A stretch of DNA of 64,000 nt, from positions 1 to 64,000 of the forward strand of contig NZ_JTEV01000015.1 in assembly GCF_000786105.1 (NCBI RefSeq). Reading direction: 5' to 3'. This document shows positions 56,592 through 64,000 of this stretch, one piece after another; positions within the stretch are counted from its first letter, which is position 1; each line of letters begins with the position of its first letter. The DNA comes from Bdellovibrio sp. ArHS (lineage in GTDB: Bacteria; Bdellovibrionota; Bdellovibrionia; Bdellovibrionales; Bdellovibrionaceae). The translations under genes were made by a program, and so were the position numbers. Below the pieces are notes generated by a model, which was not told the DNA's origin, made no database searches, and worked only from the letters and a program-made list of their open reading frames with translations.

Positions 56592-58884
56592 CTTTCCTTT
56601 AGAGGAACAATTAAGACGGGAGCGAAACGAGATCTGGTCTCGCTTCGCCCTGGCTTCAAAAAACAACTCAGAAACCGCGCAGAAAATCTGTCATGAGTGG
56701 AGCGCGGCCGCTGATCACCTTCTAAAATCCGCATTTAATCATTGTTTTCAAAACCAAAAGATCGCGTTATTCGCGTTCGGCAAGTTGGGCTCGATGGAGC
56801 TTAATTTAAGTTCGGATGTGGACGTTTTGTTGGTGGCGGAAAACGAAAATGAAATTTCTTTGGCGGCCTTACGAAAGTTTCAAAAAATTCTGACGGAAAG
56901 AACTTTCCAGGGATTTGTCTTTCGTGTCGATTTTGATTTGCGCCCCGGTGGCAAACAAGGGCCAATGATCCCCACCCTGGATCAATTCAAAGATTATTAT
57001 GGAAATTACGGGGAAACCTGGGAACGCCTGGCTTTCGTGCGTTTGCGTTCTATTTGCGGTGACGCGAGTGTTGAAAGCGAAGTTTTAAATTTCGCGAAAA
57101 AGTTCTCGTTTCGCAAACACTTGGATTTCACTTTACTAGAAGATTTAAAAACCCTGCGCTCGAAAATTCAAACCCATTATTGGGCGCGCACTTCTTCTGA
57201 TGTGATTGATCTGAAATTGGGCGTCGGTGGCATTCGCGACGTCGAACTTTTCACCCACGCTCTTCAGGTTATCCACGGTGGAAAAGACCCTTCGTTGCAG
57301 GTGCGAGGCACTTCTGAAGCCCTAGAGTTGCTAAACAAAAAACAGCTTCTGCCCCAAAGCGACGTCGACTTCCTCAATTCCCACTATTGGAATTTGCGGA
57401 TGATAGAAAACTATGTGCAAGCTCAGAACGACGAACAGACCCATCTGATCAACACTCAAGGTACTCATCCCGACTTCGTTCAAAAATCTCTTCAGACTTT
57501 GCCATCAGAAATGAAGCGCTGTGATCAAATTGTTAAAGGTCTTCTGGGCGAGGCGCCACAAGAAATTTCACTGGAAGAAGAGCTGAAAAAAGTCGGCCTT
57601 CCGGAAAACGAAATCCAGGAACTCTGGCAGGAAATTCTAAGACAAGAAGTTCTTTCCAGAAACAAGAATCGTGATGAATTGTCCCGCAAAGCATTCCTAG
57701 CCGCGTTCCTAGAGACCTTACAAGAACAAAAGGGTGACGTCTATCGCGGCTTGTTTTTGCTGAAGGACTTTATTCACGGAACCCGCGCGAAGGCGACATT
57801 CTTTTCGCTGCTATTAAGAGAAAAAGAACTGTTGCAAGAACTGGCTTGGCTGTTTGGTCATTCTCCTTACCTTTCGCGCATTCTTTGCAATCGTCCCGAA
57901 CTCTTGGACAGTTTCGTTTATCGCGTCCAAGACAAGCTCTCTGAAGATTTAGGTACTTTGCTTGAAGAACTGGCGGAAAAAAAACTGCTGTCTGAAGTGA
58001 TCAACGGCAGTCAATATTTGGAAGACAAAGATCTTGTGGTTCTTTTAAGAAATCTGACCTCTACCGCCGATTTGGTGGTCGAAACTCTTTTAAATGCCTT
58101 AAAACGCGATCATCCCAGTGATATCGGAATCCTGGCTTTGGGCAAATGGGGCGGAAAAGAGTTGGGATTCAGATCCGATTTAGACTTCGTCTTTGTGGTT
58201 TCCGATGAACCCACTGAAAATGATTTTAAAGTGGCTAAACGATTTATCACTCGACTGACGGAGCCTCACCGCGGCGGTAACATTTATTCCGTCGATATGC
58301 GACTGCGCCCTTCCGGCAAGGCCGGGCCGATTGTAATTCCTCGCAAGGATTTAGAGTCTTACCTGAGCGCCGAAGCCCCGGCCTGGGAACGACAAGCTTA
58401 CTTAAAAGGTCGTTATATCGGAAAAGACGGACCCGCGCCTTTTCATTCCTACATTCAGCGCGGCCTGACCGAGGCGGATACTACCGAGCTTGAAAAAATC
58501 CGCACACAATTGAAAGTCGCTTCTCCGGCAAACTTAAAATATAGCGAAGGCGGATTGGTCGATATTGAACTTGCGGCACAGGCCTTTGTCCTTTTTCACA
58601 AAATCGCCCCGGCAGAGTCCAACACACAGAGTTTTATTGCGTCCATGGGAGCAAAAGGTCATGTTCTTCAACAGAATTATGATCGACTGCGTCAGATTGA
58701 GCAGATGCTTCAGCTGGTCGCGTCAGAATCAGTCGTAGAACTGCAAGCAAATCACCAGTCGTTTCAAGCTCTTGCCTTAGCGCTTCAAATCTCTCCTGAT
58801 GAATTACAGCTGGAAGTTTCCCATCTCTTAGAGACCAATATTGCAGTCCTGAAGGAACTTGACCCCCGCCGACTGCCTCACTAA
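56584..58884 (+). CDS. glnE: Glutamine synthetase adenylyltransferase, compact form
   Basis: 766 residues, against about 950 for E. coli GlnE. Both nucleotidyltransferase domains keep their signature: [17 protein letters not shown] near residue 61 (deadenylylation side) and [16 protein letters not shown] near 519 (adenylylation side), with [10 protein letters not shown] after the second. It switches glutamine synthetase off and on by AMP transfer. The start is TTG inside the tolB end; with no better start nearby, translation is probably coupled to tolB. Confidence 0.88.
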   Translation: MSNFPLEEQLRRERNEIWSRFALASKNNSETAQKICHEWSAAADHLLKSAFNHCFQNQKIALFAFGKLGSMELNLSSDVDVLLVAENENEISLAALRKFQKILTERTFQGFVFRVDFDLRPGGKQGPMIPTLDQFKDYYGNYGETWERLAFVRLRSICGDASVESEVLNFAKKFSFRKHLDFTLLEDLKTLRSKIQTHYWARTSSDVIDLKLGVGGIRDVELFTHALQVIHGGKDPSLQVRGTSEALELLNKKQLLPQSDVDFLNSHYWNLRMIENYVQAQNDEQTHLINTQGTHPDFVQKSLQTLPSEMKRCDQIVKGLLGEAPQEISLEEELKKVGLPENEIQELWQEILRQEVLSRNKNRDELSRKAFLAAFLETLQEQKGDVYRGLFLLKDFIHGTRAKATFFSLLLREKELLQELAWLFGHSPYLSRILCNRPELLDSFVYRVQDKLSEDLGTLLEELAEKKLLSEVINGSQYLEDKDLVVLLRNLTSTADLVVETLLNALKRDHPSDIGILALGKWGGKELGFRSDLDFVFVVSDEPTENDFKVAKRFITRLTEPHRGGNIYSVDMRLRPSGKAGPIVIPRKDLESYLSAEAPAWERQAYLKGRYIGKDGPAPFHSYIQRGLTEADTTELEKIRTQLKVASPANLKYSEGGLVDIELAAQAFVLFHKIAPAESNTQSFIASMGAKGHVLQQNYDRLRQIEQMLQLVASESVVELQANHQSFQALALALQISPDELQLEVSHLLETNIAVLKELDPRRLPH

Positions 58885-58920
58885 TAGTGAGAGAGTTGGA
58901 CAAAAGTCAGGGAGTAAAAA

Positions 58921-59553
58921 ATGTCGAAGAATATCGATGTTAAAAAGGTCTTTTGGATTTACCTGTTTGCATTTTTGTTGGCGGCTTTCAGCTTCCGCGC
59001 AGATGCAAAGACCGACGGAAAAACGACGAAGAAGGGAAATAAGGAAATGTTCGCACTATTTGAAACAACTAAAGGGAACTTTAAAGTTAAGCTTTTGAGC
59101 GATAAAGCACCTAAGACAGTTGAAAACTTCGTAGGTTTGGCTGAAGGCACGAAAGAGTGGACGGACCCTAAAACTGGCAGCAAAGTTAAAAAGCCATTTT
59201 ATGACGGTTTGACATTCCACCGCGTAATCAAAGATTTCATGATTCAAGGTGGTTGCCCACTTGGCACTGGAACTGGCGGCCCCGGCTACCGTTTTGAAGA
59301 CGAATTCACTCCTGGTCAGCAAAAGCACGATAAGCCCGGCATTCTTTCTATGGCTAATGCAGGTCCAAACACGAATGGCTCACAGTTCTTCGTAACAACT
59401 GTTCCAACTCCTTGGTTGGATGGCCGTCACACTGTTTTCGGCGAAGTTGTTGAGGGCATGGACGTTGTTCACTCTATCGAAAACTCTAAAACAGGTCCGA
59501 TGGATCGCCCGGTTGAAGCCGTTGTTATTAAGCACGTTAAAATCGTAAAATAG
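58921..59553 (+). CDS. Exported cyclophilin-type peptidyl-prolyl isomerase
   Basis: 210 residues. N-terminal hydrophobic signal ([20 protein letters not shown]), then the cyclophilin domain with [38 protein letters not shown]. The active-site Arg (in FHRVI) and Phe/Met/Gln residues of the FMIQGG and QFF motifs are intact. It assists folding in the periplasm. A perfect terminator follows. Confidence 0.93.
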   Translation: MSKNIDVKKVFWIYLFAFLLAAFSFRADAKTDGKTTKKGNKEMFALFETTKGNFKVKLLSDKAPKTVENFVGLAEGTKEWTDPKTGSKVKKPFYDGLTFHRVIKDFMIQGGCPLGTGTGGPGYRFEDEFTPGQQKHDKPGILSMANAGPNTNGSQFFVTTVPTPWLDGRHTVFGEVVEGMDVVHSIENSKTGPMDRPVEAVVIKHVKIVK

Positions 59554-59581
59554 GCTTTAAAATTTAATGAGAGCTTACGAG

Positions 59582-59608
59582 GCCCGATGGAAACATCGGG
59601 CTTTTTTT
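59582..59608 (+). terminator. Rho-independent terminator after the cyclophilin gene
   Basis: GCCCGATG (59582-59589) and CATCGGGC (59594-59601) form a perfect 8-pair stem closed by a GAAA tetraloop, followed by seven T. Strong on the plus strand only. Confidence 0.95.
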
Positions 59609-60066
59609 TATTTCGATTTACAGAATTGATCTGCTTGAACCCAGTACGCGGGCGAACACATATCATCTTGCCACACGTTTTCTTTGTTTGTCGTATACGC
59701 ATAATACCAAACAATTTTATCATCCTGGCTTCTTAGATTAAGCACGTTCGGCATTTTATTAGGCGTAGTTCCATTCACAGCAAAACACCAGCCATAAGCA
59801 CGCATAACGGTATTCGAAACTATTTCAAGAGATTCCAATCCCATCGGCGTGTTAATGATCGAACTCATTCCTTCGGGCCCACCCACGAATGGAATTTTGT
59901 TAACCTCAAAAATCGCCACTGAGATTTCGCCAACGGATTTTTTTAAATCAACATCGACCTTACCTTGATGAACTGGTTGGTTGTCACAAGGACCATAGAC
60001 TTCCCAAGTAACTGCTTGAGAGTAAGAAGAGGCTAATAGCAGAAGTGCAAAGATAGATTTTTTCAT
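59608..60066 (-). CDS. Small exported protein, DUF4430-like
   Basis: 152 residues with signal peptide (MKKSIFALLLLASSYSQA). The mature part has four Cys (C27, and C94, C137, C149 near the end) and the pattern AYGWCFAVNGTTPNKMPNVLNLRSQDDKIVWYYAY, which resembles the DUF4430 fold of substrate-binding or adhesin accessory domains. The match is by eye and weak. It ends at the terminator of the cyclophilin gene. Confidence 0.6.
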   Translation of the reverse strand: MKKSIFALLLLASSYSQAVTWEVYGPCDNQPVHQGKVDVDLKKSVGEISVAIFEVNKIPFVGGPEGMSSIINTPMGLESLEIVSNTVMRAYGWCFAVNGTTPNKMPNVLNLRSQDDKIVWYYAYTTNKENVWQDDMCSPAYWVQADQFCKSK

Positions 60067-60109
60067 GGGCCCCTATCTAACAGCTAAATAGGAGCCTGGC
60101 ATCTATTTT

Positions 60110-60460
60110 CTAAGAATTTTGCTTACGGACTTCTTCCATATCAATTTCTTTGGATTTTTCCACAACCTGCTCCAGAACTTCCTCTGGCAAAGCTCCAGGT
60201 TGCACAAAAATAATGTCACCCTCTTTGATCACCGCCAACGTGGGGATGGACTTGATTTCAAATTGGGCCGCCAATTCTTGTTCCGCATCGGTGTCCACCT
60301 TCGCAAAAATGACATCGGGATGTTTTAAAGCCACCGCTTCAAAAATCGGAGCAAATCGTCGACAAGGTCCGCACCATGTCGCCCAGAAGTCGATGATCAC
60401 CAGTTGATTATTTTCCACTGTTTCTCTGATATTGTCTTTAGTCATTACCATCACTGCCAT
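60110..60460 (-). CDS. Thioredoxin
   Basis: 116 residues. Thioredoxin fold with active site WATWCGPC (C30, C33), cis-Pro in IKSIPTLAV. Cytosolic reductant for disulfide exchange. The short N-terminal extension MAVMVMTKDN and the AAGGAGGAA site seven bases upstream support the start. It is divergent from the DUF3015 gene. Confidence 0.93.
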   Translation of the reverse strand: MAVMVMTKDNIRETVENNQLVIIDFWATWCGPCRRFAPIFEAVALKHPDVIFAKVDTDAEQELAAQFEIKSIPTLAVIKEGDIIFVQPGALPEEVLEQVVEKSKEIDMEEVRKQNS

Positions 60461-60570
60461 CGCGATTCCTCCTTAGGCGTTGGTCCATGAATACTTTCGC
60501 TGTCACTAAAAGCTTTGATGTTAAAACTTAAATACGCAACGATTTATTAAAACATATGGAGGATTCTTAG

Positions 60571-61050
60571 ATGAAAAAGCTTATTTTGTCGGCCATTTTT
60601 CTATTGGGTGCAAATGCTTGGGCGGCAGGTGATGCCGGTTGCGGTTTAGGCAGTGTTATTATTCAAAAAAACTCAAAACTTTTACAACTTTTCGCGATGA
60701 CCACAAATAGTGTCCTTCTAACTCAACCCCTCGGCATCACTTCTGGAACTTCCGGATGTTCTTCACGTGGATTGGTTATGGCTGACAAAGAAGTTCAGTA
60801 TTTCGTGGAAGTGAATCAGGAAGAGCTTTCTCGCGAAATGGCGCAAGGTCATGGTGAAAAGCTTGCGACCTTGGCCCAAATGAAGGGCTGCCAGAACGAA
60901 GCTTCACAAAAAGCCTTCGGTTCTTTTGCGCAAAACTCTTACGAAAGAATCATCCCAGCCGCCAATACGTCAGCGACGGACCTCGTTCACAACTTAAACA
61001 GAGAGCTTGCGACACAAAGCGATTTAAATAAAATGTGTCATGGTTCTTAA
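60571..61050 (+). CDS. DUF3015 family exported protein
   Basis: 159 residues with signal peptide (MKKLILSAIFLLGANAWA). The mature start DAGCGLGSVI and the LFAMTTNSVLLTQPLGITSGTSGCSS segment are the DUF3015 hallmark; Cys residues likely form disulfides. Function unknown. Its end overlaps the DUF4105 gene by 11 bases; the two families are adjacent in other proteobacteria too. Confidence 0.88.
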   Translation: MKKLILSAIFLLGANAWAAGDAGCGLGSVIIQKNSKLLQLFAMTTNSVLLTQPLGITSGTSGCSSRGLVMADKEVQYFVEVNQEELSREMAQGHGEKLATLAQMKGCQNEASQKAFGSFAQNSYERIIPAANTSATDLVHNLNRELATQSDLNKMCHGS

Positions 61051-62842
61051 TTTAGTTCTTGGGATTTTACTATTAGCCCCACTCTCCGCGTGGGGCTTTT
61101 CATTGCAAGAAGTCGCCGCCCTTCAACAGCAGGCTTCGGAAAAGACGCTCTGGCAAGATCCGCAATGGCTTCGCCTGGGGCACTATCGTGATACATTCTC
61201 TGGCCCCAAGTCCCCCATAAAAGGGTCCTTCTTTTTAAGTGAAGACGGTTCTACCAATCCAAAAAGTGAACTTTTAAAGACCATCGAGGTCTTCTTCTCC
61301 TCGAAAGACAACGCACTTCAGAATCAATGCCGTTACTTAGCAAGGCTTTCCTGGCTAAAAAGAATTTTAGAAATAGACGAAATGCTTTTGGTTGCTTGTC
61401 CCGAAAAAGACCTTTGGAAAAGGCAGTTGGGTGCAGAAGAACTTTATCTGGTTTTTGCGGCCAGCGATTTGAACAGTGCGGGTTCCAGCTTCGGGCACAC
61501 ATTTTTACGCGCGCATAATCCGAAGAACACAAAAGAACTGGAGCTTCTGGACTACGGCATCAACTTCGCGGCCATCACCGGCGAAGAAAGTGGCGCTTTG
61601 TATGCCCTCAAGGGTCTGTTCGGATTTTACCCCGGCGCTTACTCGATGCTCCCCTACTATCAAAAAATACGCGAGTACACAAACTTAGAGGGCCGCAATC
61701 TTTGGGAGTACAAACTTGCGCTGTCACCGCAGGAAGTGTCCTTTTTAATTGACCATCTCTTAGAGCTTGATGGCAGCTATTCTGACTACTATTTTCTGAG
61801 TGACAACTGTTCACAGCAAATCTTGGAACTGATCGAGGTTGCAAAACCTCAGTTGCGACTTTCTTCCCAGTTTCATGATGCGACCATTCCCTTGGACACA
61901 GTGAAGGTGCTTCTGAAGAACAGCATGCTCGCTGACGAACGTCTACGAATGTCTTTACAAGCTGAATGGCGAACTCGCTATACAGCTTTGGATAGAAGCG
62001 AACGTCGGGCGCTTAAAGAAATCGTGAAAACCCACCACAAACAAACTCTTGAGAAATTAAATAGCGAGGAAAAGGCGCATGTTCTAGAAGCCTCTTTGAG
62101 CTACCTTGCAATTCAAGAGTATCGAGATCAAAAGGATCTGAAAAATGAGAAGTATGCTCTTTCGGTGGCGCGGGCGCGCCTGGGGAAAGTGACCGACCCT
62201 TTAGTGATTCCTAAGCCAGAGTCTCCTCTTCTTAGCTCAGATTCGATGGGTTATTACTTTGGCATTGGCCAGTTCGACCAAAACTCCTTTTATCGTTTTA
62301 AATTCCGTCGCGCATTTCACGATCTTCTTGCCAACGATAGCGGCCTGTCTCCGTTTTCACATTTAGAAATTTTAAGTTTTGATTTTCGCTATTTTCCTGA
62401 ATTTGCAAACACGGATCTTTACGAAGCCGTTTTGCTAAAAACCTTTTCGACGGCGCCGATAAACACCCTGGACACCCCCGTCTCGTGGCGGCTAGAGCTG
62501 GGAACGCTTCCAAAAATGGCTCCTTATTTAAATTTTGGCGCAGGATTTAGCTTCGATTTTCCAGTTCTTTCAGCCACTAGGCTGACTTTGTTAGGGATTT
62601 CGGAAAACAGTCATTTGGCCGAAACAGCTCGTCCTCATCTGGGCGTTGAGACTTTGTTCATGACGAAGACTCGGCAATGGCGCGCTCTGCTTTCAGTAAA
62701 ATATCTTCATGAAACTTCTATGGGGCATTCTTTTTTTGAGTATAAAACGGGACTTGCCACGGATCTCGCAAACATCGAGTTCCGCTTTGAAACAAAGACC
62801 CGAGACGATGTTCCTGAATTTCTGGCCTCTGTCATCTTCTAG
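61040..62842 (+). CDS. DUF4105 (Lnb N-terminal-like) envelope protein
   Basis: 600 residues with a short signal peptide (LVLGILLLAPLSAWG). DUF4105 core at about 135-280: FAASDLNSAGSSFGHTFLRA, ALYALKGLFGFYPGAYSM and YYFLSDNCSQQIL. The His of FGHTF and the Cys of DNCS recall an NlpC/P60-like arrangement, so a cysteine-hydrolase role is possible. The C-terminal ~230 residues are beta-rich and may be a barrel. A stem AGACAGG/CCTGTCT (62841-62871) lies at the stop. Confidence 0.85.
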   Translation: MVLNLVLGILLLAPLSAWGFSLQEVAALQQQASEKTLWQDPQWLRLGHYRDTFSGPKSPIKGSFFLSEDGSTNPKSELLKTIEVFFSSKDNALQNQCRYLARLSWLKRILEIDEMLLVACPEKDLWKRQLGAEELYLVFAASDLNSAGSSFGHTFLRAHNPKNTKELELLDYGINFAAITGEESGALYALKGLFGFYPGAYSMLPYYQKIREYTNLEGRNLWEYKLALSPQEVSFLIDHLLELDGSYSDYYFLSDNCSQQILELIEVAKPQLRLSSQFHDATIPLDTVKVLLKNSMLADERLRMSLQAEWRTRYTALDRSERRALKEIVKTHHKQTLEKLNSEEKAHVLEASLSYLAIQEYRDQKDLKNEKYALSVARARLGKVTDPLVIPKPESPLLSSDSMGYYFGIGQFDQNSFYRFKFRRAFHDLLANDSGLSPFSHLEILSFDFRYFPEFANTDLYEAVLLKTFSTAPINTLDTPVSWRLELGTLPKMAPYLNFGAGFSFDFPVLSATRLTLLGISENSHLAETARPHLGVETLFMTKTRQWRALLSVKYLHETSMGHSFFEYKTGLATDLANIEFRFETKTRDDVPEFLASVIF

Positions 62843-62967
62843 ACAGGGGGGTGCCTAGTTTGGGCCTGTCTCATTTTAAGACGCGCCAAAACCTTCTGTA
62901 TTTTATCTAAAAGGCCCAAAGCTTGCTTCCATTCAGTGTGAGACACAACTGTCTTTAAGGAGCAGCC

Positions 62968-64000
62968 ATGAAATGGTTCCAAAAAACTCTTGTCGCGATC
63001 GCCACATTTAATATGGTTTTTTCGCCTGTTATCGCCTCGGCTGCCCCTGAGTGGACGGAAAAGGACAAAGCTCAGCTTGCCCATTATCGCGATTATCTTG
63101 AACCACTCGGATATCGTCTGACCTTAGATCCCAAGGAAAAGAAGGCCTTGGTTTACGACAAGCACACCAATAAATTGGCCATGGAAGTTCCTTTTGCAGA
63201 AGAAGGTGAACTTCGTAAGTTCTCGCCAAAGTCACTTAACCACATGCTTATGGAAGAAATGGTCCGTGTAAAACACGCCTCTAAGGCATCTTGGTCGCAT
63301 TCGGTCAGAAATCTTCCAGCGGAATCAGCCATCTTTTTTGTCGCCATGGGCGCTGTCGTTGCCGGACAACTTATCACGAACTATTCCCAAAATCCCATCG
63401 CGATGAAACAACATATTGATCACTCGTTGTCACCCATCGGAGTCTTTGGCTTTTTCACTTTCATGTATTCCCAAGGCGTCACGGCCAATGTTCTTTCGAT
63501 GTATATGAAGAATCCGAAGTTCCACCATATGATTCCGTATCTGGGTATGACGGTGGGTGCATTCCTGCAAACTTACCTGTCTCAGGTGGCGTCAGATCCT
63601 AATGTCATGGCCTGTGCCAAAGTGATGATGGGTAAGACGATCACCGAAAAAGATCAGGCAAACGGTATTGATGCAGATCCTTGTTCAAAGGCTTATGAAT
63701 ATCTTGTTTTGAAAAAGAAGCTTTGGGAGTTCGCACCCGGCATCGTCTCAATGTTGATTTCTTCTGGCCTTGCCGGCGTGGCTCAGTCAGTTATCACAAA
63801 AACAGTTCTTCGCATCACTGGCGTTGACATCGCTCTTTGGTTGGTTCCGGGCACAATGCAACTTAAAGGCATTCGTCTTTTGCTGGTCAAAGGACTGCAA
63901 ATCACGGCGTTCGTCGCCATTGATATGTGGCTGAACCGTATTGTCGTCTCGACCTGGAAAAACATGTATGATGGCGCGGAATTCTATGACGTCAACGACA
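62968..64000 (+). CDS. Exported membrane-associated protein, cut by the window edge
   Basis: ATG 62968 with AAGGAG upstream opens a frame without stop to the edge (344 codons). A signal peptide (MKWFQKTLVAIATFNMVFSPVIASA) precedes a charged region with MLMEEMVRVKHASKAS. From about 110 on there are at least four hydrophobic segments (SAIFFVAMGAVVAGQLI, VGAFLQTYL region, VSMLISSGLAGVAQ and LLLVKGLQITAFVAIDMWL). No family recognised; it could be one of the large multi-pass envelope proteins common in predatory bacteria. Confidence 0.75.
   Translation, partial: MKWFQKTLVAIATFNMVFSPVIASAAPEWTEKDKAQLAHYRDYLEPLGYRLTLDPKEKKALVYDKHTNKLAMEVPFAEEGELRKFSPKSLNHMLMEEMVRVKHASKASWSHSVRNLPAESAIFFVAMGAVVAGQLITNYSQNPIAMKQHIDHSLSPIGVFGFFTFMYSQGVTANVLSMYMKNPKFHHMIPYLGMTVGAFLQTYLSQVASDPNVMACAKVMMGKTITEKDQANGIDADPCSKAYEYLVLKKKLWEFAPGIVSMLISSGLAGVAQSVITKTVLRITGVDIALWLVPGTMQLKGIRLLLVKGLQITAFVAIDMWLNRIVVSTWKNMYDGAEFYDVND

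Noticed and set aside
62841-62871. Rho-independent terminator after the DUF4105 gene
   Set aside because: A 7-pair stem exists, but its loop is long and only a short T-run follows (CATTTT), so it is noted but not called a terminator.

Overview
The window reads as a chromosomal core segment of a Bdellovibrio-like predatory bacterium (Bdellovibrionota). This is inferred from gene content and style: moderate GC, dense operons with 1-8 base overlaps, many lipoproteins and secreted proteins of unknown function, a complete Tol system, MreB, and a sporulation-type PrkA/YhbH/SpoVR set in a Gram-negative. No rRNA, tRNA, CRISPR array, insertion sequence, phage or integrase was seen. Species cannot be fixed from the sequence alone.

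Layout, left to right. 1-2800 (minus strand) is the macromolecular synthesis operon rpsU-yqeY-dnaG-(rpoD start). 3095-6284 (plus) holds a TerC-type membrane protein, a TadA-Nudix fusion and a DEAD-box helicase. 6281-7488 (minus) is a two-gene unit encoding a predicted secreted protein-glutamine deamidase and a small exported protein, next to an M48 lipoprotein protease (plus). 8654-14533 (minus) is prkA-yhbH-spoVR-SUI1-response regulator. 14609-22242 has envelope lipoproteins (LolB-like, TPR, an LpoB pair), a pseudopilin-like protein, a PhaR-type regulator and a RadC-like JAB protein. 22497-27421 is a chaperone-usher pilus locus with a convergent pilin gene. 27454-31861 (minus) is mreB followed by a sigma-like gene, an anti-sigma-like gene and a histidine kinase. 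31940-39802 is mixed: lipoprotein, glpD, acetyltransferase-like, HAD phosphatase, Aer-type PAS protein, aminopeptidase P, and a patatin-like lipoprotein without its catalytic dyad. 39845-43130 (minus) is xseA-xseB-ispA-tlyA without dxs. 43409-43807 is a structured non-coding gap. 43808-46308 (plus) is a zinc metallopeptidase lipoprotein and a partner. 46315-52052 (minus) is the complete suf operon, rrf2-sufBCDS-nfu. 52265-59553 (plus) has a GDPD-fold pseudoenzyme, tolQRAB, glnE and a cyclophilin. 59608-64000 has thioredoxin and several secreted or envelope proteins, ending in a gene cut by the window edge.

How the genes fit together: much of the window serves the envelope. Tol-Pal, LpoB, MreB, the LolB-like protein and many lipoproteins build or constrict it; the chaperone-usher pilus decorates it; M48, metallopeptidase, cyclophilin and deamidase-like enzymes act in or beyond the periplasm. 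The rest is housekeeping: replication priming and translation, Fe-S assembly, isoprenoids, DNA repair, tRNA editing and nitrogen control.

The most notable items are the secreted protein glutaminase homologue, the mreB-sigma-anti-sigma-kinase run leading into the pilus operon, the TadA-Nudix fusion, two apparent pseudoenzymes (patatin and GDPD folds), glnE in the place usually held by pal, and the hairpin-rich gap at 43452-43660.
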